64,000 nt of DNA, taken from positions 1,841,756-1,905,755 of the forward strand of contig ML133436.1 in the NCBI GenBank assembly GCA_003864495.1, in the 5' to 3' direction. The first letter of the stretch is position 1. Each line of letters starts with the position of its first letter. Below, in pieces: positions 35,001 to 48,536 of this stretch. Origin of the DNA: Nemopilema nomurai (taxonomy: Eukaryota; Cnidaria; Scyphozoa; Rhizostomeae; Rhizostomatidae). The translations under genes and the position numbers were made by a program. Below the pieces are notes generated by a model that was not told the origin of the DNA, did no database searches, and saw only the letters and a list, made by a program, of their open reading frames with translations.

Positions 35001-38000
35001 TATTGATGTGTCAGTTGACGCCTGAAAGGATGTCAATGCTAGTCGTTTATTTTTCAAGCTCTAACTTGGTTGAAGCCAAGCAGAGAATTGATACACACTC
35101 AAGATGATCTGAAGTGGAAACGAATTTTGGTGAGAGAATAATCCGTCGTCCACTCGATGTTATTCCGTCATTATTTGGAGCAAACTTTTGTAAAAAGACA
35201 TAAATTGAAAAAAAATTTCAAGATTTTTCTTACTTGAGCTTATAGCATTCTATTGCTTAGCTCCAAACTTCTACATCCTTGGAAAAGTACTTCTAACAAT
35301 TAATTTGGAGTTTTAAGGAAGCAAGCTATTTAACTTCAATGTAATGGCAGGTTTCAGTGAGTTCAGACGTTGTAGATTCAAGATAAATGGTTTTCATCCT
35401 TTTTTAAGATGAAATCTTCTAAAAGGAGTGCTAAATTCTTAAAGATGCTTTTGTCAATTCTTATGATTTGATATAAACTATGAGTATATTACTGAAAGCC
35501 ATGGAGTGGAGCAAATTTATTTTCCTAGTGACCACTCATGTTTTCTGTAGGCCGAAAATCAACCGATGAAAGATGACTTTGTAAGGCTTAGTGTAGCTTG
35601 GAAGGTTAATTTGCTATTAACTGCTGAATAATGTGCAATTTCGAAATCCTGTTTAATTAAAGAAAAAAACCACAAAGAATCCAATCAGCTTACGACTATA
35701 GTATCTCAGAATTTATACATCTTTTGTTGGCCCTTGCAACCTTTATTTTTAAAACCGTTGAATTCAGCCTAAGGTTTTTTTAATATGAAGACTGATATCA
35801 GAAATTTGGAATTTTCTTCAATATTTCAGGACCTTCTTGGCGACTGTGGGATCAAATCTGAAAACCTGGAAACCAGAAAGGATGCGTTTAAGGTGTGTAG
35901 GTAGATATCATGCGATTGCCTTTAGAAATTGAATTTCCACATCTTTATCAAGGCTGCAATTTATTTGAAAAATAGTACTGCAAGAATCACTACGTTTAAA
36001 ATCATTTTTAAAATTCACTACATGATCGATAATTACAGTGTTTCTCATCTTAGACTCTTTCTCAACTTGATGTGACAGACACCAAAGCAATTGAGGCAAT
36101 TCGTGAGCGGGTAATTTTCCCTGATCAAGCAAATTTCCTAGATATTGAATCCCACTTTTCTTGCTTAGAGAATAGCAGCTATGGTTTCCCTTGAATTTGA
36201 TTACATCTTTCTTGGCTTCCACAGATTCAGGATGAAACAAATCCAGATGTTGTTTATGAAGCATGCAAGTGCCTTATTAAGCTAGGTAATGCATTTCTGG
36301 ATACTCTCATACCTTATCCAGTACTAACAATCATTTCATTTTTATATTTTTTCATCATATATTTTGAACTTTTGTGATAAGCAAGCTGATTGTTGTCTTT
36401 TTTATCTTCCTGGTGTGCCATAAAAAGAATAAGTTATCTCCCTTCAAAATAATAGGTTCCCGGTGTAAAATTTAACTTGAATTTGATTGATGGGTAGAAT
36501 TTTTAGCGCAAATATGGTCCGCTTATAAACATAATGGCTTGAAGTTTTCATCTCTTATCGCCATAGGATCCTGGGATGCATCTGCTGTCAACACCTTGTG
36601 GAGGGGCCTCGAGAAAGGTGACTCACGAGATTTTTATTTGACCAAAGCCGAGGCTGGAAGAAGATTTATTGCTTAAACTTTTCAATGCTCCTTTGCCTTT
36701 GTGAGCCACATCTCTGTAGCGACATCTTTCAGTGTTTCATGTAGAAAAGTATGCCATTTCTATGCTTTAAAGATCCAGATCATCTCTTTAAAATATCTTT
36801 TATTAGGCAAATCTTTGCTAGAGAGGAATTCCTTTTTATTATGACTCTAATTTGCATAATGATCGTCGGCTAGATTCTACTAGAGTACAGCAAAGCTGAA
36901 TCGTATCTACAGTTTCATTTTATACAGAAGGCCAATCTATTTGCTTAATTCGTCTTCATATTTTAATTCGTTTTTTACCAAGAAAAGGCCCATAATAATG
37001 AAAATAATTAGGGATTCCTAATCATATAAGGGGCTCTATCCATAAGGGGCTCCTATGGCATTGACAGCTGCCCCTCCTTCCTTAAGTAAAGATTTTGGTT
37101 CGTTTTGCTACTGTTTTGTCACTATCTTCACGCTTTTTGCCCCCCCCCCCTGCCCTGAACAAATGCTGGCATCCCTGCTATCCCTACGATTTTGCTTCCA
37201 GAAACGTTTTGTGTACAGTGAATTAAACACTTTGCATCTTTGTATTTCCCTCCATTTGCCGTGATCGACAGAAGCGACGCACTTCTCGTTCTGACAAAAT
37301 TTTAACCTTGCAAGAAGCTTTTGGTAAAAACAATATTAGTTAAACTTTGATTACTCATACTGTTTTAATTGTTGTTTTCTAGGGAATAAAGATTTGCAGC
37401 TGGATGCTTTGAATGCTATTAGTGGTGCAAAAAATGCCCAGTTTGTCTCCAAGGTATCTACTGTTTTGCTCTCTGGTAATTTTTGGATAAATCATCATTT
37501 GATAAAGAGAACATTGGTGTGCACATTTAAATGGAGTTGCAGTTTTGTTGTTATTCAGGTCATTCTGCTTCGGTGCTTTGTCGGAAATGTTTACGAAAAC
37601 AAGGCAGTGCCATTGTGGTTGGAAGGAAGCTTGAGAAATAGTTCCTGATTAATATTTTCTTGTTTTACAATTACCGTTGCCGAAACCGTTGCCAAATTGA
37701 AACTGGAAACCGTTGCCAAATTGAAACTGGAATCGTTTTTGTCCACAGGATACCGATGAAATAAAAAAATTGATCGACACATTGTCAACTTTGGCTTCAT
37801 CGGCTGAGGACGACATTGCACTTGAGGCTTCCATCTGCCTAGGCCACTTGTGTGTTTCTGACTCGGCAGCACGTCGGCATCTTTATCACCGACTAGAAGA
37901 CGAATCCTTTGCTATCAGAGCCAAGGTGGGTGTCTGTACCAACCGTAATCAAGGCAGATTTGTAACTATCCAAGTGAGGGCTTTGGGGGTTAGTTGAGCT

Positions 38001-41000
38001 GGAGCCCCGGTGGTATAGAAAGATATTCAGTAGTGTGTATAATGGAATCATAGTAAGTTGGCACTTTTCTTGCCTCTCGCTTGTTACATGTTGCAATACG
38101 AATTATTTTCAGACGGGCGTTTTTCATTCCCTTTTTTTGTTGACCCTCCTTAGTTCTAGTCAAGAATGATCTCCGTTAGCCCTTTGTACTTTGCGTGTTT
38201 GACAGGATGATTCAAAAGCCGTTTTCTCAGATTTTTTTCCACTTTTCTTTATTTTTATCTTCACAGGCCTTGGAGTCATTGGTCAGGCAAATGAACTGCA
38301 AAGACAATATCGTGATCGACTCTCTCTTATTTCAAATTAGCAATGCGAGAAACTGGAAGGTACCCTCTTTTCAGTTCCCGTCCTTAAAAAGCCAATATAT
38401 CTGTTCCTTGATAAATTATGTGTTTGTTTAAAGATTTTTCAAGTTTTAAAAACTATACCACACCTCTCTTTGATATTTTCCAAAGGTACTTAGTTTGCAG
38501 TTTTAAAGGAGTCAATTTTGCAAATGCTAAGGAATCAAGTGATCTTCAATGGCTCAGCTTTGGACGTTTTAACCCTGTCGTCAAATCCCTTATGTCTAAG
38601 GTGGAAGCACTCTCTTGCATTAATTTGTAAGAGAAGTCATATAATTAGTATTAGTGTTGATGAAGAATTCATGTACTGATAAAGAATAACATAGATGTTG
38701 ATTTCTTTCAAGATATTGAGAAGTAAAAAAACTGAAGGATAGGGTAGTAGCGAGTAGGAACTTTTGATTGCTTCTACTTCAATTTTTCCCTTTTCTGTTC
38801 CCCTTTCCCATCACATAGACGGTGTACTGTGATTCTTTCCTTTATGCAGCAAGGGTATCATTTGTCTCCGCCTAAAAAGGTCCTTTACCTAAAGAACGCA
38901 ATCTTAACTTTTTAACCACAGACAATAGTATTCATATTGACAATTAGCACCGATATTCTTGCTCTTATTATCAGGTCTTAACTTTTATTTCATTTGTCTT
39001 GTTTTTACAGCAAAGAATTTCTGCAGCTGAGCTCTTTCAGTTCATTGGTACGAATTTAATGCTTTCGCTGCTTATATATAAACTTCACTAATTTCAAATT
39101 CTTTCAAAAGCCATGGTGAAAGTACACGTGAATAAATACTCAAATAGATAACTCTTTTTTGAAAACTCTTTTTATATATTTGTATGTACAAGTATTTCAT
39201 GTATTAATATTCAAGCTTTTTTCAAATTCGCTTAAAATATTGATAATTTTTGTCAAAGCTTTGATACAAGCTCACTGACATATAGAAACCGAAAAAAGGG
39301 GTCTTAAAACAACACCAGAAATGTCTTATGTTGCTCTTGTGTTTGTAGGCGTAACAGATGCAACGAAGGAGGATCCCGAAAAAGTATTTGATACGTTAGA
39401 AAGGCTCTTATGGAACCATCCTAGTAAAGTAAGCCATTTTTTCAATTTACATTCCTCAACTTCCTTTACCAGAATCATGTACAGAGTTAGTTTTAGGACA
39501 AGTTACACTTCGTTCGCATTATGATTTACATAGTGGTAATCTCTGACTATGTGTTTGTTTCAGGAACTTCGATCGAAAATAGCGGAGGTAATGACTGATT
39601 TTGGAATGCGACCAAAGGCAGTCTTTTTAGTGCACAAGTGAGTAAATCTATAACCTTTGTCCTCGACATGATTGTCTCATTCGATGTGACCTTTGACTGT
39701 TGACCTTCCACCAAACAGAAACCTTGAATTTTCCGCTTTGGCGTCTTAAACAATGATGGAAATGAAATGAAAGTTTTTTCCAGGACTTTTAGTTGATTTT
39801 TCCAATTTACTTTATGTATGAGTATATATCATTATTTTCTTTTCCCATTAAATCCAACGAGCCAGTAAAATAATGTATGATTATCATCTAACGGACCGCA
39901 AAGTTTACAACAAACCGATTTCAGAAAGAACCAGCTCTACTAAAATAGCTCCAGAATAACACAAGCAGCATCGAGAGCATTGCATTCATTCAGAGCTCCA
40001 TTTTAGAAATCAATTGTACTTTACAAGATAGAATTAAATGCTAAGAGCACCGTTATAACAGGTGCTGAAAATTGCTCACATAAGGAGTCCACATAATTAA
40101 AGTTTTTTAACCGTGCGTTTTTCTAAAAGCCTTTCGACACATTGCATATCAATGGGTCTATACTCATGGGATACTCAATAAAACCAAATCATGCTGATTT
40201 TTCTAGGAGACTAGACGACTTGAACGAAAGTGTAAGGATAAGCGCCATTCAAATGCTGGTAAGCTTCCCTTTTCTTTATTATTTCTCGACTGACCAGCTG
40301 CGTATCTGGTTTGTAAGCTCATCAGCTTTCTCTAGGCAACTGTTATTGCTCAGTAAAAAAATTCTTAGAGACACAAGTATCAGTAACAGTGTCACTAGAG
40401 GCAGGAAATATGAAATACGATAAAAGTAAGGCTCCTTGGTACGAAGAAAGCTTCAAGATATTTAAACCTATAAGAGCGTAGACTAACTTCTGCTCAGGAG
40501 CCAGGGAATCGGATGAAACCTGTGGCAAAGCAATAATTAGAAAATGCAAGTGATAAGATATTAAAAAAGCTTTGAAATTTAGAATTATTTCTTTTGCTTC
40601 CGACGATTTCTGGATATACCTATGGCTTGCTACTGGTCATGGAATTTTCTTTTATGTAAATTAGCATTTCTCCAGTCGTTTACTGATTATGGGATTGTCG
40701 AAATCTGATTCCTCTGTTTTTGGACTCTCGGAATGAATTTTGCAGGAGATTCTTGCTGATAATGGGATATTAATGTATGGGATATGCTTTGTCATGTTAG
40801 GAAAAAGCTTTTTTTAAACCGGATGTTGATAGTGGGATTTCTGGTGATTAATAGCTGATAGCTGATTAACAAATCTTACTAATTTCATTCATTTATTCAG
40901 TCGTCTTTACGGATGAAAGGCGAGAAGGAGCTACGCATACTACTCGATATACTCGAACTTGATTCCAGCGTCAATGTTCGTATTCAGGTACACCACGACA

Positions 41001-42734
41001 CTTTAGATACGCTTTCACCATATTTCTGCTTTTGCCTATGCTTTTGCAATAGACTCTTTATTTCCAGCTGTGTTTTATGGCACAATGGAAACAAGATACG
41101 AAATTGATCAACGGTTTCAAGAATTCTATTTGCAATTTGCACTTCTATATCGTAAACTCCTATTTTGGTCCAATTAAAATTGAAGTCCGTATACAAGATT
41201 TAAGAATTATCTTCCCAAAAGACTAATTCACATAAACTGTCACGTCAGTTTGCTAGGCATATGGCCGTAGTGCAATTGTTTTTTTGGAGATTTTCACAGC
41301 CATCCATGCCTATGACTGGCTATTGAAGATGTGATTTTTTGAACTACGTTCATGAAATATTATCGCATGTCAACAACTACTTAAAAGTCATTTTAGGCGT
41401 ATCATTCCTCTTTAACCAGCTGGCGCTGAGTCCTTTTTCAATGCATATTCGTTACATTTGGTCTTGTTAATTATTAATCCAGGTTCTACACGCATTCGAC
41501 GCTCTTCATTGGAACGATCTTAGAGTTATCAGGACTCTTCAGGACCGCGAGAAGGGAGATGGACTTCTTGCAAAGTGAGTATTTTCCATTTTCAAAAAAT
41601 CCGATGCATCACATTATCTATATATACTGTATTTCACGTGTTTTGGTCTCTATAGTAAGCAAATCACTGTATCTATCATCCATTCTAAATGCTATATACC
41701 CCCTTGTATAAAGTGGTCAAGGGCAGACAGTAACTTTGCTCCATGTTTTCTTAAACTTTTTTAATGAAAATTTAAAAATCTTGCTTCATATAAAAATATG
41801 AAAATTTCGAATTAACTATATTCCAAACAACGTGAATAGCTACTATACTCATCATGTTAAAATTAATTAAAATGTTTTTAATGTAAATTTTAAATCTTGC
41901 TTCATATAAAAATATGAAAATTTCGAATTAATTATATTCCAAACAACGTGAATAGCTACTATACCCATCATGTTAAAATTAATTAAATTTTTTTTAATGT
42001 AACTTTAAAAATCTTACTTCATATAAAAATATGAAAATTTTAAATAAATTATATTCCAAACAATGTGAAGAGCTACTATACATATCATGTTAAAATGAAT
42101 AAAAATGTTTTTAATCTAACTTTAAAAATCTTGCTTTATATAAAAATATGAAAATTTCGAATTAATTATATTCCAAACAATGTGAAAAGCTACTATACCC
42201 ATCATGCAAAAATTAATTAAAATGTTTTTAATGTAACTTTAAAAATCTTGCTTTATATAAAAATATCGAATAAATTATATTCTAAACAACGTGAATAGCT
42301 ACTATACCCATCGTGTTAAAATTAATTAAATTTTTTTTAATCTTACTTTAAAAATCTTGCTTCATATAAAAATATGAAAATTTCGAATTAATTATATTCC
42401 AAACAACGTGAATAGCTATTATACCCATCATGTTAAAATTAATCAAAATGTTGTAATGTAACTTTTAAAATCTTGCTTCATATAAAAATATGAAAGTTTC
42501 GAATCAATTATATTCCAAACAACGCGAATAGCTACTATACCCATCAAGTTAACATTAATTAAATTTTTTTTAATCTAACTTTAAAAATCTTGCTTCATAT
42601 AAAAATATGAAAATTTCGAATTAATTATATTCCAAACAACGTGAATAGCTACTATACCCATCATGTTAACATTAATTAATCATTCTTTTTGCAACAGGAA
42701 AGCAGCTTTGGTATTGACCTCTCTGGTGAAATGA
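32032..42734 (+). CDS. HEAT-repeat protein, HEATR4-like (start unresolved)
   Basis: A chain of exons with good splice sites runs: 32032-32105, 32269-32401, 32835-32989, 33585-33695, 34028-34071, 34363 to a point not later than 34549, 34606-34655, 35059-35129, 35551-35580, 35830-35892, 36225-36285, 36567-36617, 37383-37453, 37749-37925, 38267-38359, 39011-39047, 39349-39428, 39564-39637, 40207-40258, 40901-40987, 41483-41574, 42698-42734. All junctions keep frame except that the exon at 34363 runs to a TAG at 34547 and lacks a clear phase-2 donor for the next. Total about 600 residues. The N-terminal part has YGILPLAPRPMKI; the rest is helical HEAT-type repeats, e.g. DIALEASICLGHLCVSD, VRISAIQML, SSVNVRIQVLHAFDALHW. 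The first exon needs phase 1, so an upstream exon exists; it may be in the coiled-coil gene. Assignment to HEATR4 rests on general character and is tentative. Confidence 0.65.
41757..42683. repeat. ~117-bp tandem array, 8 copies, last intron of HEAT gene
   Basis: Units contain ATCTTGCTTCATATAAAAAT, TTATATTCCAAACAACGTGA and AGCTACTATACCCATCATGT. Copies start near 41757, 41877, 41996, 42113, 42233, 42345, 42457 and 42573. They differ by few substitutions. The array ends just before the final acceptor at 42697. Confidence 0.92.
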
Positions 42735-42849
42735 TCATAAAGAACATTTTCCACATTGGAACTCATTAAAAACACTGAAGATAAGACATCTTCGTCATTG
42801 CAAGCATCTTTAATAGTTAAATTGTTCCTTTAGAAGTTTCTCCGAGAAT
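42735..42849. other. Convergent spacer between HEAT gene and SVOP-like gene
   Basis: The two stop codons are 115 bp apart. No further feature is seen. Confidence 0.6.
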
Positions 42850-44664
42850 TCAATTCGTACCATAATTTACCGTGCTGTCTCTGCAAAGACGATCAGTCTC
42901 TGTAATTTTCTTTTCTAAAGAACGTTGTACAGTCTCTTTTTTTAATGTGATTGTGAGCAAGAACTGTAGCAAAAAAACCGATCCCCAAACAAGGGGATAT
43001 AACCAATGCTTATTAATTGCAAGGATCTCGGCTCCGATGAAAGCGGCAGTCATTCCAGGAATAGCGGATATCAAGTTCAGCAGGGACATAGCCGTACTTC
43101 GCATTAACGTGGGGTAACATTCTGGTACATACATCTCCAATATTGCATACATCGGTACCATGAAGAAGTATGCAGTAACAGACAGTACTGAGATCGATAT
43201 TTGGTCTCTTAGAAACACAGCGAGAAATAGGGACAAGGCAGAGCCAAAGCTGAAGAACCTCATGGTGTGTAAACGCCCAATTCTCGGGCGGTCTATCAAC
43301 AGAATAGCCATCACGTACCCAGGAAAAGTGGCACAGACGTTGGTGAACATGACAAAATATGAAGGTACCCCGTACTGGGACAAATATTTCGGGAAAAATG
43401 AGGTGACGCCCCAATATCCGTAAGATTGCGAAAGCCATATAAATGACAGCTGAAGGGTGTGGACAATGAATTCCTTCGAAAAGATAGCTAAATAGCTGTA
43501 TGTTTTCTCGGTTTTAGATCGTAGCGCTGGGTTTGTTTGTGCGATTCTTAGTCCATCCAGCGCGCCTTTTCTTTTGTTTTGAACCGATACCCAGCGTAGT
43601 GCTTTCATTGCTCCCTCGTAGTCACCAACTGAAACCAAGAACCTTGGTGACTCTACGTTGACAAAAAACCTGATGATGAATACCATAATAAGAGGCAAGG
43701 AACATAGGACGAGAAAGAGAAAAGCAGACTGCCTGGGTATAAGAATCCACGCTAAACCAGCGGTATAGGTCGCGCCGCATGAGCCTGCAGCGGTAGTAGC
43801 GATCATGAACCTTCCACGACCTTCTGTTGGGAGGAACTCCATGAGGTAGACGAACGTCACAGAAAACATTCCACCACTGCCGAATGATCCGAGAGATCTG
43901 CAGAAAATAAAAAATACTATCGCTGGTTTTTAGCATCGGGTGCAAGGGAGGGGTGTTTGTATTTGATCGACTTTGAAAGCTTTACATGGTGTCAGAGAGT
44001 AACCTTGTGGTTAGCACAATGCCATGTAATGACGTCACATAGCAGGAGAAACGGCTATTTGATAAAGTTAAGGCTTTTTTATTGAGTTAATAGTATTTCA
44101 TCTGTATTCAAATTACTTGCTGCTGTACACAAAACAATCAGCGTCTATTGAAGCCTGGCTGTCAGTGTCAAAGCGAGAGTTAAACACTTACTTAATCATA
44201 GAAGAATTTCACTAGACTAAATTTCGCAAAGCTGAATTTTGCCATAAATAAATCCCCTATATTTGCAAGTACCTTAATAGAATGAATAGCCAGAACGAAT
44301 TTGCAAAAGCAGAGGCCAATGCAAAGAAACTACTGATGCCCAAGGAAACCGTGTATGATGATCTCCTTCCTTTTCTGTCACTGAAGAATGCAAACACAAC
44401 GCCCCCCGTGACTGAGCCAAGGGATGTCCAAAATGGCAGCAGGCTGAATGTCTTATCAGAGGTGTTCCATTCTTTAGCAGCTGTATCTTGGAGGAATACA
44501 AACACAAGCATCTCTGTACATACTGCGAAGTAGCCGGCGGCTGTCAACAGCAACAACAAGTACTGGGCCTTGCCAATGCCAAGTAGGGAAATAGCCTCAT
44601 CAACTGCAATCGAATTGTCCTCACCCGGCGGATCAGTGTCTTCCACTGCTCCATATTTCGCCAT
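42850..44664 (-). CDS. Major facilitator transporter, SVOP/SV2-like
   Basis: Two exons, 44273-44664 and 42850-43897, join in phase 2 (TTA AG|GTACTT ... CTGCAG|A) and give 1440 nt, 479 residues, the usual length of a 12-helix MFS carrier. Seen: an acidic N-terminus, then the family block AVDEAISLLGIGKAQYLLLL (SVOP-type proteins start with a similar V-DA-x-x-x-x-G-x-G-x-x-Q), TM1 at about residues 35-58, TM2 at about 75-94, loop motif A SDRKGRRSSY at about 95-104, then RSLGSFGSGGMFSVTF (TM4-5) and PTEGRGRFM. The C-terminal half is a single large exon with six more hydrophobic segments and ends in a charged tail. It would act as a membrane carrier; substrate unknown. An in-frame ATG at 44700 adds 12 residues, but the start at 44664 (MAKYGAVED) is more typical. 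Confidence 0.88.
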
Positions 44665-44800
44665 TGCACTGCTATAAAAGCAGACGCTCTGTTTCCACAA
44701 TCACACCAGTAACATGCTCCAAAATTGCATAAGCACTATATTTAAAAGAATGACATTACGTATGTGATAATACAGCACCACTACTTGGACTTATTTACCT

Positions 44801-45050
44801 TGTAGTGACTCGTTTGTCTACTTTTCATGGTCACACCATGTCATGCTGACACATTTTCTTGCTCCTCAGCCTAGACTTTTCCATCCCTATTACATCACCA
44901 TTTCATCATCCTCTCTCATCCCTCTCTCTCACCTCGTCAGCAAATTTATTTTAGAATAATCAATATAAACAGAATTGTAAAGTTCAATCAGTCAGTCAGA
45001 AACAAAGCTACAGAACACAACATGCAACACGTCATATATATATATATATA

Positions 45051-45088
<38 letters not shown>

Positions 45089-45176
45089 CATCTGGCTTCG
45101 TGTTCTCTGCACGTTAAATAAGACAGCTATGGTTTGGATCGTCCATAGAGGTTGAGCAACGCAGTCAGTAGAAACC
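44801..45176 (+). repeat. Dispersed ~370-bp repeat (copy 2), possible solo LTR, upstream of SVOP-like gene
   Basis: Starts TGTAGTGACTCGTTTGTCTAC and ends CAGTCAGTAGAAAC, matching the copy in CHTF18 intron 21 in inverted orientation. It differs by an internal expansion of TA and TC dinucleotides. Confidence 0.6.
45033..45086. repeat. (TA)n(TC)n microsatellite
   Basis: About 10 TA units are followed by about 17 TC units, inside the dispersed repeat. The copy in CHTF18 intron 21 has only a short GA-rich tract at the same place. Confidence 0.95.
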
Positions 45177-46689
45177 CAGCATTAAAATACAACTTTTTTT
45201 TACAACCTCACCCCCACTCCCTATTCACTTATTCATTCCTTTTGTTTTACATCTTTTGTTACATACATATATGTAAGAGGCATCCCTCACATCAGTCACA
45301 AAAGTTATTCGAATCATGCCATTCCAAAACTTTTACTGTGTACAACAACTCTCTCTGAACTTAAACTTTACAAAATTCCTCCAAAATTAGAATTTTTTGT
45401 CCAGTTTGAAAAAAATGGTTTGATTCTATGCCAACTTTTTTTTCTAAATGGAAATAAATTTTGAGAGGAACACTTTGGATATCAAAATTCTGTCCCTCAG
45501 CAGTAGGAAACTTGGTTTTGAGGCTTTGATGAAAGTCACACTTTGGATTGCCATCAAAAACAGTTCAGGTGCCACTTGCTAAAGGTTTTAACTCTGTCTG
45601 TGGAATGTCAACATTTTTTGAGGTAGAACATCATAAGAGAATGTCTGTTAGTGTTTAAAGTTTAATCTTGAGTTCTAATTTGACATATGCTCAGTTGGCT
45701 TCTTGCAGTCAAATGAAAGTGAAAAGGGTATGAATATGTATATGGAAAATAGAGCAACTGCTAAAGGAGCACATTTTATCGATAAAAGGTGCATAAATAT
45801 TAACAAGGAGTGAACGGTTGCAATGAGTCATGAGTTTGGAGGGGATGATTGGGTGCATGCTTGTTTACTATGCCCCCAAATGAAGAACAATGTTGAGCAA
45901 AACTGCACATTGCTAAGTTTTGGATGAGGCCATGCAGACAAGAGGTGTATCCTAAGGAAGATACAGAAATACAGAGATACAGAATAACATCCTCCTAGAT
46001 ATGGAAGCATCCTTCAGGAAAAGGCCCCTGGATAGTTACTCCTGGATAGGTTTATATTTTACTAGTCTAACGTAAAGATCTTGTCAGTTTGAAAGAAAAG
46101 AATCATTAAGACACATAATCTAAAAATCAAAATATTGAAAGTAAATACATATTACACATGAAAAATAATGTTAAGGCCACATTTACTATCAAGGAGAATG
46201 TATTTTTTGAGAATGCATTTTTTAGAAGAGATATGGAAAGAACAAAAGTCACAAGCACATACCAAAGCACAATAGTGAGAGAATAAAATTAAAAAATCTA
46301 GAAAGATGCAAGTTAGCGTTGAAAGACAACATCTAATTGAGAAGAGGTCTATGTATATTGCAATTGGAAAAATGAAGGGAGGAAACAACCTACCTATAAC
46401 TTGGACCCGAATCTATTTAAAACTTGGAAATTATTTTCTTTAGACAAAGTGTTCACTTGAAACCATCTTTAATATGATGGTGAACTAGAAATGCCTACAA
46501 AACTTGGCATATGAAAGAAACATCATAAACCCACCGGCTCTGCCCGTTTATAGCTTCATTACCTTTCGATTTATTATTTCCAAGTATTCCAAAATTGAGA
46601 TTTGGCAGTAATTTAGAATTCTGCACCTTTTTGCAAAAACTTTTTGAGCAATGTGTTTAGCAAAAGAAACAAACTTGATACCAACATAC
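45177..46689. other. Intergenic, no gene recognised
   Basis: No exon chain, RNA gene or repeat stands out. Open frames on both strands are short and featureless. Confidence 0.45.
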
Positions 46690-46736
46690 CGACTTTCCAA
46701 GGAGGCAAAGAAACTGCTTCCCCCTCTGTACTCCAT
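46690..46736 (-). CDS. Possible first coding exon (minus), 47 nt
   Basis: ATG at 46736 opens MEYRGGSSFFASLES and meets a strong donor GTATGT in phase 2. No following exon was identified. It may be chance; it is listed because it faces a similar candidate on the other strand across a 201-bp gap. Confidence 0.2.
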
Positions 46737-46937
46737 TAGCCGGTAGTCTCGATTTGAGAAAGAGGCGGTATTAGAACTTGCAAGAGGCGGGAATTGTGAA
46801 CGGAGGTGGATGTCATCATCCGTAGAGTTCTATGATATCAACGCAGAAACGCCCCTCTAAATCTGCAGCAAATTGGATCCTGAAATGTTAGCGAGTCTCT
46901 GAAAACTGGGAAAATAAAGGAAGTCACATAATTAAAG

Positions 46938-46984
46938 ATGTCAGAGTGCTGTGTATCAGAAATTGCTCGTGGAACTTGTGTAAG
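46938..46984 (+). CDS. Possible first coding exon (plus), 47 nt
   Basis: ATG at 46938 opens MSECCVSEIARGTCV and meets a strong donor GTGAGA in phase 2. No downstream exon was recognised before the satellite array. The protein is not recognised. Confidence 0.2.
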
Positions 46985-48536
46985 GTGAGAGGCCACTTTA
47001 ATTCCTAATTGCAATAGGGTGCCTTGTATTTTTTAAGGAAAGGAGCTTGTTTAAATATTTCATTCTTAAAGTGAACTCAATCCGCGGCGAAACTTATAAA
47101 TCAGGATTCTTCAAGAACAGCTTGCCTTTCAGAAGTAATGTAATGCCTGCCATTACCAATGAAACATTGGGTTGTGCCAATTCCAGGGCAGTCGGGGAGG
47201 TGGCGGGTTTGGGGTTGAGCATCTAACTGTTTTGGTAGCATTCCGATTTTTAAGTTTTGCCTCATCTGCCACTGTCCATTGGTCAGGGAACTGCCTCAGG
47301 TGAACACCAAAACCAGCACACTGAATAGTAATTTGCAAAGAACTATTGAACCAATGTTGTTACCAATTGCACAGTGCAATCCAAATGAGTTCCTTTGTCA
47401 TTGTTTTGATGCCAATGCTGTACCTAAAAGCTTTTTATGAAGTTCTTTCTTCTAATCCCGGATTCATTCTTCTAAGTCAGTGTATAGTTTATATTATGTG
47501 ATGTTTGCACCAGGGAACTAAGTTGTTTATGTTAACAATTTGAGATATCATAAGAGGATATAGAATTAATTTTCTTTGGCATCATTCTTTGATGTAGCAG
47601 TTATGTATATGTTATGTATATGTAGAAGAGCAAGTAAATTGTATATAAATTAAGTATCACCACTGAATACAAATGTTGGCTACAACAAGCCCCTATATTG
47701 CTAAGAGATCCAATGGCATAAGAGTGTTTCAAGTTCACAAGATGCAAACCAGGGGCTTTGCTATTCCGAAACTAGTTTTTGGGGCATGATCTTGCATCAA
47801 AATTTTGTCTGGTTTTCGCGGGTATTGTAGAAAGTTAACAGCTAACCAAATTAGATTTTCCAAAGGATAGTATAAGTAAGTAAAGTGTAAATGAAAGAAT
47901 ACTCCTTTGCCTGATATACTGATTGATCTACTTGTTCACTTTCCCTAACAAAATTTTTGAAAGCAGAATGGCCAAGTATCGATAAGTGGTAGTATAACTA
48001 TTATATTGAGCTTTAGTACATAAGGTCATTGAATGCTATAATTGTGTTCTATTATGAGACATCAATGCTTTGAGCATCAAGGCAGAACACTTCTGGCATT
48101 TTGCTGTAAGTAAAGTTCATTGTTGATGCCAAGTAAAGTTCATTTTGTAGGAGTGATAGTTTAATTAGAATTCAAACAAAAGTCAAGTAGGTCATATTTA
48201 TGTCAAATTGATAGAAAATTCAATTGCACTTGATTATGATACCAAATCTTTATACATCAATGCATCCAACTTTTATTTTGACTGATCAAAGTGTCATTGA
48301 CATTACTGTATACTTCAGCACAGAGAAAATGCAAGAGATAGCCTACTACTAAAGTTTCAAGACCATGCTTTTGCTTTTGAAACAAGCATTAGCTGAAAGT
48401 CTTGTCAAGGTATAAAGTGATCTGTTATTGAAATCTTTATGACAACTCTGGTGCATCTAATGATAAGGATTCCTTTAAATTTTTTAAAACAGATAAAAAA
48501 AAAATTAATTTAGAAAGAAAACTAATTTAAGGCATA
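46985..48536. other. Intergenic, no gene recognised
   Basis: AT-rich sequence without a supported exon. A frame on the minus strand at 47153-47338 is open but has no family resemblance. Confidence 0.4.

Noticed and set aside
37142..37152. Run of C bases (about 11-12)
   Set aside because: A simple homopolymer in an intron with no linked feature.
43013..43945. Other frames over the SVOP-like gene on both strands
   Set aside because: Shadows of the long transporter exon, with no membrane-protein character of their own.
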